Assembly: GCA_012032815.1 (NCBI GenBank)
Contig: JAAUQD010000006.1
Location: forward strand, 1-52,672
Length of the DNA: 52,672 bases
Reading direction: 5' to 3'
Origin: Flammeovirgaceae bacterium
GTDB taxonomy: Bacteria > Bacteroidota > Bacteroidia > Cytophagales > Cyclobacteriaceae
Numbering within the stretch: position 1 is the first letter of the stretch; every line of letters starts with the position of its first letter. Made by a program: the position numbers and the translations under genes. Below the pieces are notes generated by a model. It was not told where the DNA came from. It saw only the letters and a program-made list of their open reading frames with translations, and searched no databases. Below, in pieces: positions 32,713 through 42,129 of this stretch.

Positions 32713-34860
32713 ATGAAAACCAATATTGTTACTAAAACCTGCAAGCTTCCTGATGGACGCGAGATTACCATTGAGACCGGGCGCCTTGCACGCCAGGCAG
32801 ACGGTTCTGTTGTTGTGAAAATGGGCAATACAATGCTCCTGGCCACGGCTGTAGCCAGTCAAAACGCTAAAGAGGGAGCCGATTTTTTACCCCTTTCTGT
32901 AGATTATCAGGAGAAATTTGCCTCAATGGGCAAAATCCCTGGTGGATTCCTTCGTAGAGAAGGGCGCCTATCGGATTATGAAATTCTGATTAGCCGATTG
33001 ATCGATCGCGCTATTCGTCCTCTATTTCCTGATGATTACCATGCCGAGACCCAGTTAAGCATTCAATTGCTTTCAGGAGACCTGAACGCTTTACCTGATT
33101 CCCTCGCTGCTTTTGCAGCTTCTGCAGCCTTATCTGTATCAGATATTCCCTTTCAAGGGCCAATTTCAGAGGTACGAGTTTGTCGTGTTGATGGTCAATT
33201 GGTTATAAACCCAACATTAGAGCAAAAAGAAAAGTCAGATATTGATTTAATCGTGGCCGCTTCGATCGACAATATTTTGATGGTTGAGGGAGAAATGAAA
33301 GAAGTTTCAGAAGCAGATATGCTGGAGGCCTTGAAAATGGCACATGAAACAATAAAAGACCAGTGCAGATTACAAATTGAGCTGACAAAAGAGGTAGGTA
33401 AGACTGAAAAGCGTACTTACGATCATGAGGTAAAGGATGATAACCTTAAAAAGGAGCTACATGGATTATTTTATGATAAAGTTTATGAAGTAGCCCAACT
33501 GCAACTCGCTGATAAGAAGTTGAGATCGGAAAAGTTTTCTGTCATTTTCACCGATTATATTGATGGTCTTCCGGAAGATACTGAAGTCAACAAAGATTTT
33601 GTTAAGAAATGTTATAAAGAAATTCAGAAGGAAGCTTGCCGAAACCTTGTGCTCAATGAAAAAGTAAGGCTTGACGGACGGAAGACAAATGAAGTGAGGG
33701 CAATATCAAGTGAAGTTAATTACCTTCCTTCAGCCCATGGTTCTGCAATTTTTACACGCGGTGAAACCCAGTCATTAAGTACAGTTACACTGGGAACGAA
33801 GCTTGATGAACAATTGATCGATGGTGCAATGTTCTCCGGAACAAACAAGTTTTTATTGCACTACAATTTTCCAGGATTCTCCACGGGTGAAGTAAAACCC
33901 AATCGAGGACCGGGGAGACGTGAAGTAGGTCATGGTAATCTTGCCATGAGAGCCATTAAGCAAGTACTTCCTGCTCAGGAATCTAATCCCTACACCATCC
34001 GTATAGTTTCTGACATTCTTGAGTCAAACGGATCGTCATCAATGGCCACGGTGTGTGCAGGTTCACTGGCTTTGATGGATGCCGGTATCCCAATTTCAGG
34101 TGCTGTATCGGGTATAGCCATGGGAATGATTTCGGATGCAAAGACTGGCAAATACGCCATCCTTTCTGACATACTTGGCGATGAAGATCATCTTGGTGAC
34201 ATGGATTTTAAAGTAACAGGTACTGAAAAAGGAATTACAGCTTGTCAAATGGATTTGAAAGTTGAGGGCCTTACTTATGAAGTATTATCGGAAGCTTTGA
34301 ATCAGGCAAAAGAGGGAAGGTTGCATATTTTGAATGAAATGAAGAAAACGCTGGCCACTCCGAATTCAGATTTGAAACCTCATACACCAAGGGCTGTAAC
34401 CATAAAGATCGATAAAGATATGATTGGAGCCGTAATTGGACCTGGTGGTAAAGTAGTGCAGGATATCCAAAAAACAACGGGAGCAACCGTTGTTATTGAG
34501 GAGGTAGAAAATAACGGTGTGGTAAATATTTTCGCAACGGATGAGAAGATGATGTCGGCAGCAGTTGCCCGCGTAAAAGCGATTGTGGCAATGCCTGAAG
34601 TCGGAGAAGTATATGATGGAATTGTCAAATCGATTATGCCATTCGGTGCGTTTGTAGAATTTATGCCGGGCAAAGATGGTTTGCTTCACATTTCTGAAAT
34701 CAAATGGGAACGGGTGGAGAAAATGGACGGTATCATGGAAGTTGGTGAAGAAGTAAAAGTCAAACTCGTTGAAGTAGATAAAAAAACGGGCAAATTCAGG
34801 CTGTCCCGAAAGGTTTTATTACCCAAGCCACCTAAGAAAGAAGAAACCACGCAAGCATAG
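32713..34860 (+). CDS. pnp: polyribonucleotide nucleotidyltransferase
   Basis: [28 protein letters not shown]...[30 protein letters not shown]...KH domain [23 protein letters not shown] and S1 domain [31 protein letters not shown]. Confidence 0.98.
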   Translation: MKTNIVTKTCKLPDGREITIETGRLARQADGSVVVKMGNTMLLATAVASQNAKEGADFLPLSVDYQEKFASMGKIPGGFLRREGRLSDYEILISRLIDRAIRPLFPDDYHAETQLSIQLLSGDLNALPDSLAAFAASAALSVSDIPFQGPISEVRVCRVDGQLVINPTLEQKEKSDIDLIVAASIDNILMVEGEMKEVSEADMLEALKMAHETIKDQCRLQIELTKEVGKTEKRTYDHEVKDDNLKKELHGLFYDKVYEVAQLQLADKKLRSEKFSVIFTDYIDGLPEDTEVNKDFVKKCYKEIQKEACRNLVLNEKVRLDGRKTNEVRAISSEVNYLPSAHGSAIFTRGETQSLSTVTLGTKLDEQLIDGAMFSGTNKFLLHYNFPGFSTGEVKPNRGPGRREVGHGNLAMRAIKQVLPAQESNPYTIRIVSDILESNGSSSMATVCAGSLALMDAGIPISGAVSGIAMGMISDAKTGKYAILSDILGDEDHLGDMDFKVTGTEKGITACQMDLKVEGLTYEVLSEALNQAKEGRLHILNEMKKTLATPNSDLKPHTPRAVTIKIDKDMIGAVIGPGGKVVQDIQKTTGATVVIEEVENNGVVNIFATDEKMMSAAVARVKAIVAMPEVGEVYDGIVKSIMPFGAFVEFMPGKDGLLHISEIKWERVEKMDGIMEVGEEVKVKLVEVDKKTGKFRLSRKVLLPKPPKKEETTQA

Positions 34861-34876
34861 CGTGGTTCTTTTTTTT
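34845..34876 (+). terminator. intrinsic terminator overlapping the pnp stop codon
   Basis: AACCACGC (34845-34852) / GCGTGGTT (34860-34867), loop AAGCATA, then C and a T8 tract. Confidence 0.8.
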
Positions 34877-34947
34877 GGAACTTATTTCTGACGTTAGGGT
34901 GTTTTGAAATAGGCAATTATTTATAATTGCTTTATCTATTTCATAGA

Positions 34948-35811
34948 ATGAGACAGCTAAAGATCAGTAAACAAATCACGAATCGTGAAAGTCAGTCGCT
35001 GGATAAGTATCTGCAAGAAATAGGTAAAGTTGATTTGCTTACACCGGACGAAGAAGTTGAATTAGCAAAGCGAATTAAAGCAGGCGATCAGGTAGCCTTG
35101 GAAAAACTGACCAAAGCCAACCTTAGATTTGTGGTGTCGGTTGCCAAGCAATATCAAAACCAGGGACTTTCATTAGGTGATTTAATAAATGAGGGAAATC
35201 TGGGGCTCATCAAAGCGGCCCAACGTTTTGACGAAACCCGGGGGTTTAAATTTATTTCGTATGCGGTTTGGTGGATTCGCCAGTCGATTCTACAGGCGCT
35301 GGCAGAGCAATCCCGCATTGTGAGATTGCCGTTAAATCGAGTGGGCAGTCTGAATAAGATTTCGAAAACATTTTCAGAATTAGAACAGAAGTATGAGCGA
35401 GAGCCATCACCCGAAGAACTTGCGGAGGTGCTCGAAGTGACAGCCGCAGAAGTGGTCGATACGATGAAGATTTCAGGTCGCCATGTGTCCATGGATGCCC
35501 CTTTTGTTTCTGGTGAAGAGAACAGTTTGTTGGATGTACTTGAAAATGATGCTGAGGAGACACCGGATTCAGGTCTGATGACCGATTCACTGAGGCGTGA
35601 AGTTCAACGGGCGCTATCCACTTTAACACAGCGTGAATCTGATGTGATAACTTTATATTTTGGATTAAATGGAGAACAAGCCATGACACTGGAGGAAATA
35701 GGAGAGAAATTCAGCCTGACACGGGAGCGGGTACGGCAAATTAAAGAGAAGGCTATCCGAAGGTTAAGACATACTTCTCGCAGTAAAGCTTTAAAACCTT
35801 ACTTAGGTTAA
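34948..35811 (+). CDS. rpoD: primary-type sigma-70 factor
   Basis: [47 protein letters not shown]...[56 protein letters not shown]...[26 protein letters not shown]. Confidence 0.97.
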   Translation: MRQLKISKQITNRESQSLDKYLQEIGKVDLLTPDEEVELAKRIKAGDQVALEKLTKANLRFVVSVAKQYQNQGLSLGDLINEGNLGLIKAAQRFDETRGFKFISYAVWWIRQSILQALAEQSRIVRLPLNRVGSLNKISKTFSELEQKYEREPSPEELAEVLEVTAAEVVDTMKISGRHVSMDAPFVSGEENSLLDVLENDAEETPDSGLMTDSLRREVQRALSTLTQRESDVITLYFGLNGEQAMTLEEIGEKFSLTRERVRQIKEKAIRRLRHTSRSKALKPYLG

Positions 35812-35890
35812 TAATAGTTGAATTAGATTAATATTCAATGCATTGGTCTCACACAACTAAGGGGCCTTTTTATCAATTAAACACAAGAGG

Positions 35891-36850
35891 ATGGAGAAAG
35901 AACATGTACAGGTATTAATTATTGGGTCAGGTCCTGCAGGATATACTGCGGCCATCTATGCAGCACGAGCAGGCCTAAACCCGGTCCTATATACAGGGGG
36001 CCAGCCGGGAGGACAATTAACGATCACCGGTGATGTCGAAAATTTTCCGGGATACCCTAAAGGAATTAATGGTCCTGATATGATGGTAGATTTGCAACAG
36101 CAAGCTGAGCGATTTGGAACTCAGGTGAAATATGGATTGGTAACGGATGTGGATTTCTCCTCGTATCCTTTCAAAATAACGGTGGATGAGAAGGATGAAG
36201 TTATTGCTGACTCCGTTATTGTTGCCACAGGTGCCAGTGCAAAATATTTGGGGTTGCCATCGGAAACAAAATTTGCGAATAAAGGAGTTTCAGCGTGCGC
36301 AGTGTGCGATGGATTTTTCTTCAAAGGAATGGATGTTGCCGTTGTTGGCGCGGGTGATGCGGCTGCTGAAGAAGCTACGTATTTATCGAAGCTTTGTCCC
36401 AAGGTATATCTGATTGTCAGGAGAGATGAGATGCGGGCTTCGAAAATTATGCAACAGCGCGTTCTTAACAATCCAAAGATTGAGATCTTGTGGAATACCG
36501 AAACAGTAGAAATATTAGGTGGTGAAGAAGTAACTGGTGTACGCGTGATCAACAACAAGACTAACGAGACCAGGGATATACCCCTAAAAGGATTTTTTCT
36601 TGCCATAGGCCATGAACCCAATACAGGGATATTCAAAGGAAAACTGACCATGGACGATAGTGGATACATTAAAGTAAAACCTGGTTCTACCAAAACGAAT
36701 GTTGAAGGAGTATTTGCAGTGGGAGACGCAGCGGATAAAGTTTATCGTCAGGCTGTAACAGCAGCCGGAACAGGCTGTATGGGCGCGTTAGATGCAGAGA
36801 AGTTTCTGGCCGCTAAAGAAATGGAGGTTACCAATACAGCACATGGTTAA
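35891..36850 (+). CDS. trxB: thioredoxin-disulfide reductase
   Basis: VLIIGSGPAGYTAAIYAARAGL...GGQLTITGDVENFPGYP...SACAVCDGFFFKGMDVAVVGAGDAAAEEA...GVFAVGDAADKVYRQAVTAAGTGCMGAL. Confidence 0.97.
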   Translation: MEKEHVQVLIIGSGPAGYTAAIYAARAGLNPVLYTGGQPGGQLTITGDVENFPGYPKGINGPDMMVDLQQQAERFGTQVKYGLVTDVDFSSYPFKITVDEKDEVIADSVIVATGASAKYLGLPSETKFANKGVSACAVCDGFFFKGMDVAVVGAGDAAAEEATYLSKLCPKVYLIVRRDEMRASKIMQQRVLNNPKIEILWNTETVEILGGEEVTGVRVINNKTNETRDIPLKGFFLAIGHEPNTGIFKGKLTMDDSGYIKVKPGSTKTNVEGVFAVGDAADKVYRQAVTAAGTGCMGALDAEKFLAAKEMEVTNTAHG

Positions 36851-37565
36851 GCTGGATATATTGGTGATCGCTTCACATCCTGATGATGCAGAACTTGGAT
36901 GCGGAGGTACGATTGCAAAACAAATCTCACTAGGAAATAAGGTGGGAATCTTGGATTTGACTCAGGGAGAATTGGGCACACGGGGCACTCCCGAAATCCG
37001 GGCTCAGGAAGCTGCAGAATCAACAAAAATCCTAAATTTAACTATCCGTGAAAATCTGGGGCTACCCGATGGTTTTTTTAAAAACGATCGGGAGCATCAG
37101 ATCCCAATCATTCAGACTATACGAAAATACAGGCCTGAAATTATTCTGGCAAATGCAGTGACTGATCGGCATCCTGATCATGGCAAGGGAGCCCAACTGG
37201 CGTATGATGCATCCTTTCTGGCGGGTTTGACAAAGGTAAAAACCTCTTATGAAGATAAGAATCAGGATGAATGGAGGCCTAAATCATTTTATCATTATAT
37301 CCAGAGCCAATGGCTCAAACCCGACTTCATTGTTGATGTGTCAGATTTTTGGGAAGTAAAAATGCGGTCGATAAATGCTTATAAATCGCAGGTATTTACT
37401 TCCGAAAAAAGGGATGAACCTGAAACGTACATTTCATCCAAAGCATTTATTGAAATGGTGGAAGGTAGAGCAAAAGATCTTGGACATGCCATTGGTGCAC
37501 AATACGGTGAAGGGTTTATAGCCCGGAAATTTTTAGGAATTAGCAACCTGTTCGATTTGCGCTAG
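36843..37565 (+). CDS. bshB1: bacillithiol biosynthesis deacetylase BshB1
   Basis: VKLDILVIASHPDDAELGCGGTIAKQISLGNKVGILDLTQGELGTRGTPEIRAQEA...DRHPDHGKGAQLAYDASFLAGL; overlaps the trxB 3' end by 8 nt. Confidence 0.93.
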   Translation: MVKLDILVIASHPDDAELGCGGTIAKQISLGNKVGILDLTQGELGTRGTPEIRAQEAAESTKILNLTIRENLGLPDGFFKNDREHQIPIIQTIRKYRPEIILANAVTDRHPDHGKGAQLAYDASFLAGLTKVKTSYEDKNQDEWRPKSFYHYIQSQWLKPDFIVDVSDFWEVKMRSINAYKSQVFTSEKRDEPETYISSKAFIEMVEGRAKDLGHAIGAQYGEGFIARKFLGISNLFDLR

Positions 37566-38248
37566 GGAGCCAGTCGATCCATCCTCCAGGTATTTTCAAT
37601 CTTAGTATAGATTATCCGGTCATGCAGGCGGTTAGATCTACCTTGCCAGATTTCTATTTCAAAGGGGTCTACCGCAAAACCTCCCCACTGCTTAGGTCTG
37701 GGCAAAACATCCATTCCTAGAAATTGCTTCTCCATTTTGATCACCCGTTCTTCAATAATAGAGCGATCGGTGATCACCGCACTTTGGGGAGAAGCCCATG
37801 CACCAATCTGACTCTCTCGGGGTCTGCTTTGAAAGTAAGCATCTGAAATATCCGCTTTTATCCGGTTGGCCTTACCTTCGATACACACCTGTCGTTCCAG
37901 TTCAGGCCAGAAGAACGTTAATGAGCAATATGGATTTTTGTCCAGTTCACGCCCCTTATGACTTTGATAGTTCGTGTAGAACACAAAATTATTTTCTTCA
38001 ACACCTTTTAATAAAACAATACGTGCGGAGGGCCGTCCGTTTTCAGAGCAGGTAGAAAGTGTCATGGCATTTGGATCAAGGACTTCCGATTTTACAGCAT
38101 CATTGAACCATTTTTTGAATTGGATGATAGGATTTGGATCCACCAATGAAGTATCCAATTTTAATTTGCGATATTCTCTTCGAATACTTGCGATATCAGT
38201 CATGTTTTCCTTTTTTTTGAAAGAATTAATAATCGGATGAATTTGCAA
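37562..38248 (-). CDS. pdxH: pyridoxamine 5'-phosphate oxidase
   Basis: DIASIRREYRKLKLDTSLVDPNPIIQFKKWFNDAVKSEVLDPNAMTLSTCSENGRPSARIVLLKGVEENNFVFYTNYQSHKGREL...WGGFAVDPFEIEIWQGRSNRLHDRI. Confidence 0.97.
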   Translation of the reverse strand: MQIHPIINSFKKKENMTDIASIRREYRKLKLDTSLVDPNPIIQFKKWFNDAVKSEVLDPNAMTLSTCSENGRPSARIVLLKGVEENNFVFYTNYQSHKGRELDKNPYCSLTFFWPELERQVCIEGKANRIKADISDAYFQSRPRESQIGAWASPQSAVITDRSIIEERVIKMEKQFLGMDVLPRPKQWGGFAVDPFEIEIWQGRSNRLHDRIIYTKIENTWRMDRLAP

Positions 38249-38328
38249 CTTTTAATGTTAATAATTCAATTATCCGAAAGGGATGTAACCTTGAAAACAG
38301 AGTAAGTGTTTAACAAGAACAATTAAAG

Positions 38329-38904
38329 ATGGATTTTTTCAAGTTTAAGAATCGAATTGAACCAGCTAAGGGCAAATTACTCATATCAGAGCCGTTTCTT
38401 CCTGACCCTAATTTTGAACGAACCATTGTGTTGCTATGCGACCACAATTCAGAGGGCTCTTTTGGCTTTATATTGAACAAGCCGTCCATTGCAAATATCG
38501 GGGAGGTTATGGAAGATTTTAAAAAAATTGATTCTCCTGTTTTTATTGGCGGGCCCGTCCAGCAGGATACCTTGCATTTTCTTCATCAGATCAAGGACCT
38601 TGAAAAGGCGGTTGAGGTGGTTCCGGGAATTTATTGGGGAGGTGATTTTGACCAGCTTTTTTCTCTTTTTGATACCGGCCAGTTAGCTATCGATGAGATC
38701 AGGTTTTTTCTTGGATATAGTGGTTGGTCCGAAGGGCAATTGTTAGAGGAAATAAAAGAAGATTCCTGGATCGTGAGTGAAGGAGTAACACATGATTTGG
38801 TATTTCAAACCAAGCCTGAAGACATGTGGCAGAAAACATTGAAAGAAATGGGAGGAAGATTTTCCATTTATTCCAATTATCCAGTTGATCCACGCTTGAA
38901 TTGA
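38329..38904 (+). CDS. YqgE/AlgH family protein
   Basis: PAKGKLLISEPFLPDPNFERTIVLLCDHNSEGSFGFILNKPS...VFIGGPVQQDTLHFLH...RFFLGYSGWSEGQLLEEI. Confidence 0.95.
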   Translation: MDFFKFKNRIEPAKGKLLISEPFLPDPNFERTIVLLCDHNSEGSFGFILNKPSIANIGEVMEDFKKIDSPVFIGGPVQQDTLHFLHQIKDLEKAVEVVPGIYWGGDFDQLFSLFDTGQLAIDEIRFFLGYSGWSEGQLLEEIKEDSWIVSEGVTHDLVFQTKPEDMWQKTLKEMGGRFSIYSNYPVDPRLN

Positions 38905-38945
38905 AGGATTTTAGTAATTTTACCGTTATTGCAGGGATAGGAATC

Positions 38946-40823
38946 ATGGCGAAAGATTTGAAAATTGAGGGGACGAACGAAGAGGAATTAACACACGTGC
39001 AGCACAGACTAGAAGAAGAATCAAACCCAAAAGCCGGTCTTCATACGGAGGAAGATCTTCAGGAGCATTCTCAGGAAAATCAGGAAGAAACTCTGCCGGA
39101 ATCAAGCTCCGAAGTTGACTACACTTCTTTTTCAAAAGCGGATTTCGTATCGCTGATAAAAGATTTGAGCAGGAGCGAAGATTTTAAAAAGACAGATCGA
39201 ACACTTAATATCATTAAGCCTTTGTTTAACGCGATCAGAAGCAAAGAAAGAAAAGATGCCCTGGCTGCGTTTATAAAAGATGGAGGAACAAAAGAGTCCT
39301 TTGATTTTCGTAAGGATGAATTGGATTTGGAGTTTGATGCAAACCTCAAATTAATCAGGGATAGGAAGACTAAGTATTTCAAGGAACAGGAAGCGCAACG
39401 AGGTGAGAATCTGCAAAAGAAGTTAGAGCTCCTTGAGAAGCTCAGAACGCTTTTGGATGAAGAGGATTCCGAGCACAGTTTCAAGGCATTTAAGGATATC
39501 CAAAATGCATGGAAGAACGTGGGGCCTGTAGCTGCAGGCCAGGCCAGAAGTCTCTGGGCAAACTATAATGCGCTGGTAGATCGTTTTTATGATCACCGCA
39601 GTATTTACTTCGAACTCAAGGAGCTTGACCGTAAAAAGAACCTGGAGTACAAGCTCGAACTGTGCCATAAAGCAGAAAGCCTTGCTGACCTCAAAAAAAT
39701 TAATGATGCAATTCGACAATTGAATGAGTTACATCATGAGTTTAAACACATTGGACCTGTACCTCTTGAAGACAAGGATAAACTATGGGAGCGTTTTAAG
39801 ACAGCCTCCGATGCGGTGTATGCCCGGAGAGATGTTTATGTTAAAGCGATTCTCGAAGAGCAAAATAAACACCTCGAATTAAAGAGAAGTTTAATTGATG
39901 AAATAAAAACCATAACTGAGTTTAGTTCAGATCGGATTAAACTGTGGAATGAAAAAACAAAAGAAATTCTGGAGCTTCAAAAAAGATGGGAAGCCATAGG
40001 TGGAGTACCCAGAAATAAATCCAAAGTTATTAATAAGGAGTTTTGGAAAGCGTTTAAATCCTTTTTTGCCAATAAGAGTCAATTTTTCAAAAAACTGGAT
40101 GATGAGCGAAGTGCCAATCTGAAATTAAAGAACGAATTAATAGAGCAGGTAAATAAACTTAAGGAAAGTCAGGAGTGGGAGAGCACCTCAAATGAACTGA
40201 TTCAGATTCAAAAGAAATGGAAGGAGATCGGCCCATTGCCGGGCAAACTCCGCGAAAAAAAATATAAAGAATTCAAATTAGCGTGTGATTATTTTTTCGA
40301 GCAACGAAGAAGCTATCAGGAACAGGAGGGAAATAATCAAGCAGAAAATCTAATTCAGAAAAGGCTGGTATGTACTGAATTGCTTGAAATGGCAAAACAA
40401 AAGAATAGTAGTCTGGAAGCTTTGAGGGAGTATCAGACTAAGTTCAATGCCATCGGGTTTGTACCCAGAGAGGAAATGGGTAAAATAAAGTCTGAATACC
40501 AGCAAGCGGCTGGCAAATACATTTCATCAATTGAGAATCTTGATCCCGCGGAGCGAGATCGGCTCCAAATGGAATTACAATTAGAAGAATTACGCCAGAG
40601 GCCCGGAGGAGACAAGAAGATTGTTCAAAAAGAATATGATATCCGAAAGAAGATTACCAGGATTGAGCATGACATAGCGTTGCTAAGAAATAACCTTGAA
40701 TTTTTCGGTCGCTCCAAAAATGCGGAGAAATACAAGATGGAGTTTAAGCATAAAATCACCCAAGCTGATGACCACCTGAAGCAATTGCGAACACAGTTGA
40801 AAATTATTAATACAGTTTCATAA
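38946..40823 (+). CDS. DUF349 domain-containing coiled-coil protein
   Basis: Repeated units such as FKDIQNAWKNVGPVAAGQARSLWANYNALVDRFYDHR, LHHEFKHIGPVPLEDKDKLWERFKTASDAVYARR and QKKWKEIGPLPGKLREKKYKEFKLACDYFFEQR. Confidence 0.9.
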   Translation: MAKDLKIEGTNEEELTHVQHRLEEESNPKAGLHTEEDLQEHSQENQEETLPESSSEVDYTSFSKADFVSLIKDLSRSEDFKKTDRTLNIIKPLFNAIRSKERKDALAAFIKDGGTKESFDFRKDELDLEFDANLKLIRDRKTKYFKEQEAQRGENLQKKLELLEKLRTLLDEEDSEHSFKAFKDIQNAWKNVGPVAAGQARSLWANYNALVDRFYDHRSIYFELKELDRKKNLEYKLELCHKAESLADLKKINDAIRQLNELHHEFKHIGPVPLEDKDKLWERFKTASDAVYARRDVYVKAILEEQNKHLELKRSLIDEIKTITEFSSDRIKLWNEKTKEILELQKRWEAIGGVPRNKSKVINKEFWKAFKSFFANKSQFFKKLDDERSANLKLKNELIEQVNKLKESQEWESTSNELIQIQKKWKEIGPLPGKLREKKYKEFKLACDYFFEQRRSYQEQEGNNQAENLIQKRLVCTELLEMAKQKNSSLEALREYQTKFNAIGFVPREEMGKIKSEYQQAAGKYISSIENLDPAERDRLQMELQLEELRQRPGGDKKIVQKEYDIRKKITRIEHDIALLRNNLEFFGRSKNAEKYKMEFKHKITQADDHLKQLRTQLKIINTVS

Positions 40824-40827
40824 TTGG

Positions 40828-40858
40828 TTTGCAATAATCCATTGATACTTTAGCTTTG
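40828..40858 (+). promoter_or_regulatory. Bacteroidota-type promoter TTTG-N19-TAGCTTTG upstream of tRNA-Thr
   Basis: TTTG 40828-40831, 19-nt spacer, TAGCTTTG 40851-40858. Confidence 0.7.
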
Positions 40859-40903
40859 CACCTCTGTTTTTTTAAATCAACAGGTAAAACCAGGCATCCA
40901 TTG

Positions 40904-40975
40904 GCCTCCTTAGCTCAGCTGGAGAGCAACTGACTTGTAATCAGTAGGTCGCTGGTTCGATTCCGGCAGGGGGCT
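40904..40975 (+). tRNA. tRNA-Thr (anticodon TGT)
   Basis: Acceptor GCCTCCT/AGGGGGC + T; anticodon stem-loop CTGACTTGTAATCAG; T arm CTGGTTCGATTCCGG. D loop reads GCTGGAGAGC, one nt shorter than the usual GCTGGTAGAGC. Confidence 0.92.
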
Positions 40976-40987
40976 CTTGATTATCAG

Positions 40988-41019
40988 GGAGTTATCATAA
41001 AAATGATAGCTCCTTTTTT
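40988..41019 (+). terminator. intrinsic terminator downstream of tRNA-Thr
   Basis: GGAGTTATCAT / ATGATAGCTCC (11-bp stem with one G-U, AAAA loop) followed by T6. Confidence 0.85.
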
Positions 41020-41101
41020 ATTTTTTGTAAACTACTCCGCGTCCGGTTTATTAAGCAAAATTGGTATTGAAATTGAGTAACTTTAAACGTATTCAAACCA
41101 A

Positions 41102-41571
41102 ATGCAATTTTTGTTGATCATATGTCTGGCTTTTTTACAGGATATCCCATTTAAAAGTGATGCGGATTTCGTGATCGAAATAGATTATAAGTTAAAGCCC
41201 AGAAATAAGGAACAAAATACTGTGATTTTATTTGAACTTGAGGACAGGACATCAAACCGTGCATTATCATCAACTACTGAACTACCATATCTTGTAGTAA
41301 ACCTTATCATTAAGAACCACTCCGAAGATGAAGTAAGAGTCCGAACTTCAAATAATATGGAGGGTATTCTCTTTACAAAGAAAGTAGAATTGAATAAAAA
41401 ATATCGGATTGATTTTGGGTTTACAGACGATGTAAAGGACAATGTAACTTCCAACGAATTACACAATCAACCTTTCTGAATGCTGAAAAGAAGGCAGTCA
41501 GTAAAATTGAGATGCTAATTACAAGTGACGGTATTTTTTATATTAATGATGTCGTCAAAGGAAAATTCTAG
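41102..41571 (+). CDS. small exported protein, tandem paralog A, frameshifted
   Basis: MQFLLIICLAFLQDIPFKSDADFVIEIDYKLKPRNKE...PYLVVNLIIKNHSEDEVRVRTSNNMEG...KYRIDFGFTDDVKDNVTSNE...; another frame continues LNAEKKAVSKIEMLITSDGIFYINDVVKGKF*. Confidence 0.6.
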
Positions 41572-41574
41572 ATA

Positions 41575-42044
41575 TGAAAGTTGGATTTATTTTGATTTTT
41601 AATTCTCAGTTTATTTCAAGACATACCCTTTAAGGATGATTCAGAATTTAGCGTTGATATTGATTATCAGTTAAAAAAACGTCCTGCAGATAAAAGTACG
41701 GTACAAGTAACCTATAACCAGCAGTATAATTATAATCGGTCATCAGATGGTGAGCCTATACCTTTTCTTTCTCTTTACTTTATGGTTAAGAATGCAAACC
41801 AGGATGAGGTAAAATTGAAAATCTATAACAATGACTCCTTTACGATGCACAATAGGAAAATTGTTGAGGGTTCAAAGATCAAATTTGATTTGGGTTATAT
41901 TGAAGATATTAAGTCAGGAAAAAAAGCAAATGAATTTTTTGCTGACTTTTTGATCAAAAAAAAACCGTGGTTAGTCGCGTCCACATGATTATCCTTGAAG
42001 ACGGTACCTTCTTAGTAAATGACGTGGTTCGGGGTAAGTTTTAG
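41575..42044 (+). CDS. small exported protein, tandem paralog B, frameshifted
   Basis: ...SLFQDIPFKDDSEFSVDIDYQLKKRPADKS...PFLSLYFMVKNANQDEVKLKIYNNDS...KIKFDLGYIEDIKSGKKANEFFADFLIKKK / TVVSRVHMIILEDGTFLVNDVVRGKF*; aligns along its length with paralog A. Confidence 0.6.
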
Positions 42045-42129
42045 TTATGACCATTCATATAATTGAGTCTGTTGTTTCAACTATTCATACCTACTTTTAG
42101 CACTATTTTTCAAATCGAAATCACCGGCC

